Source: Bacteroidota bacterium
Lineage (GTDB): Bacteria; Bacteroidota; Bacteroidia; Chitinophagales; Chitinophagaceae
Direction of reading: 5' to 3'
DNA: 5,829 nucleotides
Assembly: GCA_028876035.1 (NCBI GenBank)
Contig: JAGWTK010000269.1
Coordinates: 1 to 5,829, forward strand
The translations under genes and the position numbers were made by a program. Shown here one piece after another: positions 5,120-5,829 of the stretch (the stretch's first letter is position 1; every line of letters begins with the position of its first letter). The notes under the pieces were generated by a model. It had not been told where the DNA came from. It made no database searches and was given only the letters and a program-made list of their open reading frames with translations.

Positions 5120-5829
5120 ATGACAGACATATTTAAGCTCTCCGGACAAAAACTAAAGGAACTGCGTGACAAAATCCGCAAAGGAGATTTTAGCGGGCTG
5201 CTTGGCTTTACAAAAGAAAAACCGACTGTTCACGCTGCAGAAGTATCGGCCTTACTGGAAGACCTGCCGGTGGAAAATGTTCTTGCGGCATTCAATTCTT
5301 TTCCGCTTTCTAAACAGATCCAGGTCTTTCCCTATCTCGAACTGCCAGTGCAGGAAGACATTTTCCAGGATCTTCCGAATGAAAGAGCAGCCGCTTTGCT
5401 GAATGCCCTGAGCTCCGACGACCGTTTGACGTTTCTATCCTCTCTCAAAGGCATTGATCGCTCTGCGGCATTGGACCTGCTGAGCAATGACAATAAAAAA
5501 ACGACGCATGACCTGCTGGGATACCCGGAAAACAGTGTTGCGAGAATTCTCAATACCGACTTTGCTACGGTAAGCAAGGATATGACGATCGCAGAAGCCA
5601 ATGAACACCTCCGCAAATACCACAAAGACTCTGAAGCGGCCAATGTGATTTACATCGTTGACAAAAATGGAAAGCTGATCGACGATATTCCTGTGCGCCG
5701 CTTTGTACTGAACGATCCATTCAAAAGGGTGGAAGACATCCTTGACGGATTCTGTACGCGTTTACACATTACAGATAGTAAAAAACAGGCGGTGACGATG
5801 TTCAAGGAATTTGACCGGGTGGCGTTGCC
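5120..5829 (+). CDS. mgtE: Magnesium transporter MgtE, N-terminal part (3' end outside window)
   Basis: Inner-membrane Mg2+ channel or transporter whose cytoplasmic domains sense intracellular magnesium and gate the pore. The frame is open from the ATG at 5120 to the right edge (236 complete codons). After MTDIFKLSGQ, a helical-repeat N domain spans about 38-135 (VSALLEDLPVENVLAAFNSF is its characteristic opening). The first CBS domain follows at about 142-200 (LLGYPENSVARILNTDF, then NVIYIVDKNGKLIDDIPVRR at 175-194), and a second CBS domain begins near 207 and stops at DRVAL. The CBS pair and about five membrane helices should continue beyond the window; family proteins are about 450 residues. 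An in-frame ATG at 5072 would add 16 residues, but it lies inside the heptamer array, so 5120 is preferred. An A-run precedes the start and no Shine-Dalgarno site is seen. The wide upstream gap suggests its own promoter. The recognition is by domain order and motif feel, without a search. Confidence 0.9.
   Translation, partial: MTDIFKLSGQKLKELRDKIRKGDFSGLLGFTKEKPTVHAAEVSALLEDLPVENVLAAFNSFPLSKQIQVFPYLELPVQEDIFQDLPNERAAALLNALSSDDRLTFLSSLKGIDRSAALDLLSNDNKKTTHDLLGYPENSVARILNTDFATVSKDMTIAEANEHLRKYHKDSEAANVIYIVDKNGKLIDDIPVRRFVLNDPFKRVEDILDGFCTRLHITDSKKQAVTMFKEFDRVAL

Overview
The window looks like chromosomal DNA from a member of the Bacteroidota, plausibly close to Chitinophagaceae. This is inferred from the TonB type (N-terminus with DIIF and NKAYGAYELRR, one membrane helix, then a C-terminal TonB domain), the absence of convincing Shine-Dalgarno sites before the real genes, a TAnnTTTG-type -7 box before the porin gene, and intergenic DNA rich in short phased repeats. 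Genus and species cannot be read from the sequence.

Layout. (1) 2-1927, plus: the last ~640 residues of a CzcA-type heavy-metal RND efflux pump, cut by the left edge. (2) 1928-2305: a convergent intergenic region with three short tandem arrays (period 7-8 bp), two diverged copies of a palindromic element, and a probable intrinsic terminator for the minus-strand gene. (3) 2306-3124, minus: a complete TonB-family energy transducer. (4) 3125-3425: a divergent intergenic region with three overlapping inverted repeats and a probable promoter for the next gene. (5) 3426-4751, plus: a complete secreted outer-membrane beta-barrel of the OprB carbohydrate-porin family. (6) 4752-5119: a 368-bp gap with two more short tandem arrays, a 15-bp direct repeat and several potential stem-loops. 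(7) 5120-5829, plus: the first 236 residues of an MgtE-type magnesium transporter, cut by the right edge.

The four proteins all belong to the envelope and transport layer: metal export across both membranes, energising of outer-membrane receptors, outer-membrane solute entry, and inner-membrane magnesium uptake. The gaps are wide and the orientations mixed, so they are probably separate transcription units and not one operon. No defence system, mobile element, CRISPR array or RNA gene could be supported. The coding content is ordinary. The least explained signal is the family of phased 7-8 bp arrays and the alternative stem-loops in the intergenic regions.
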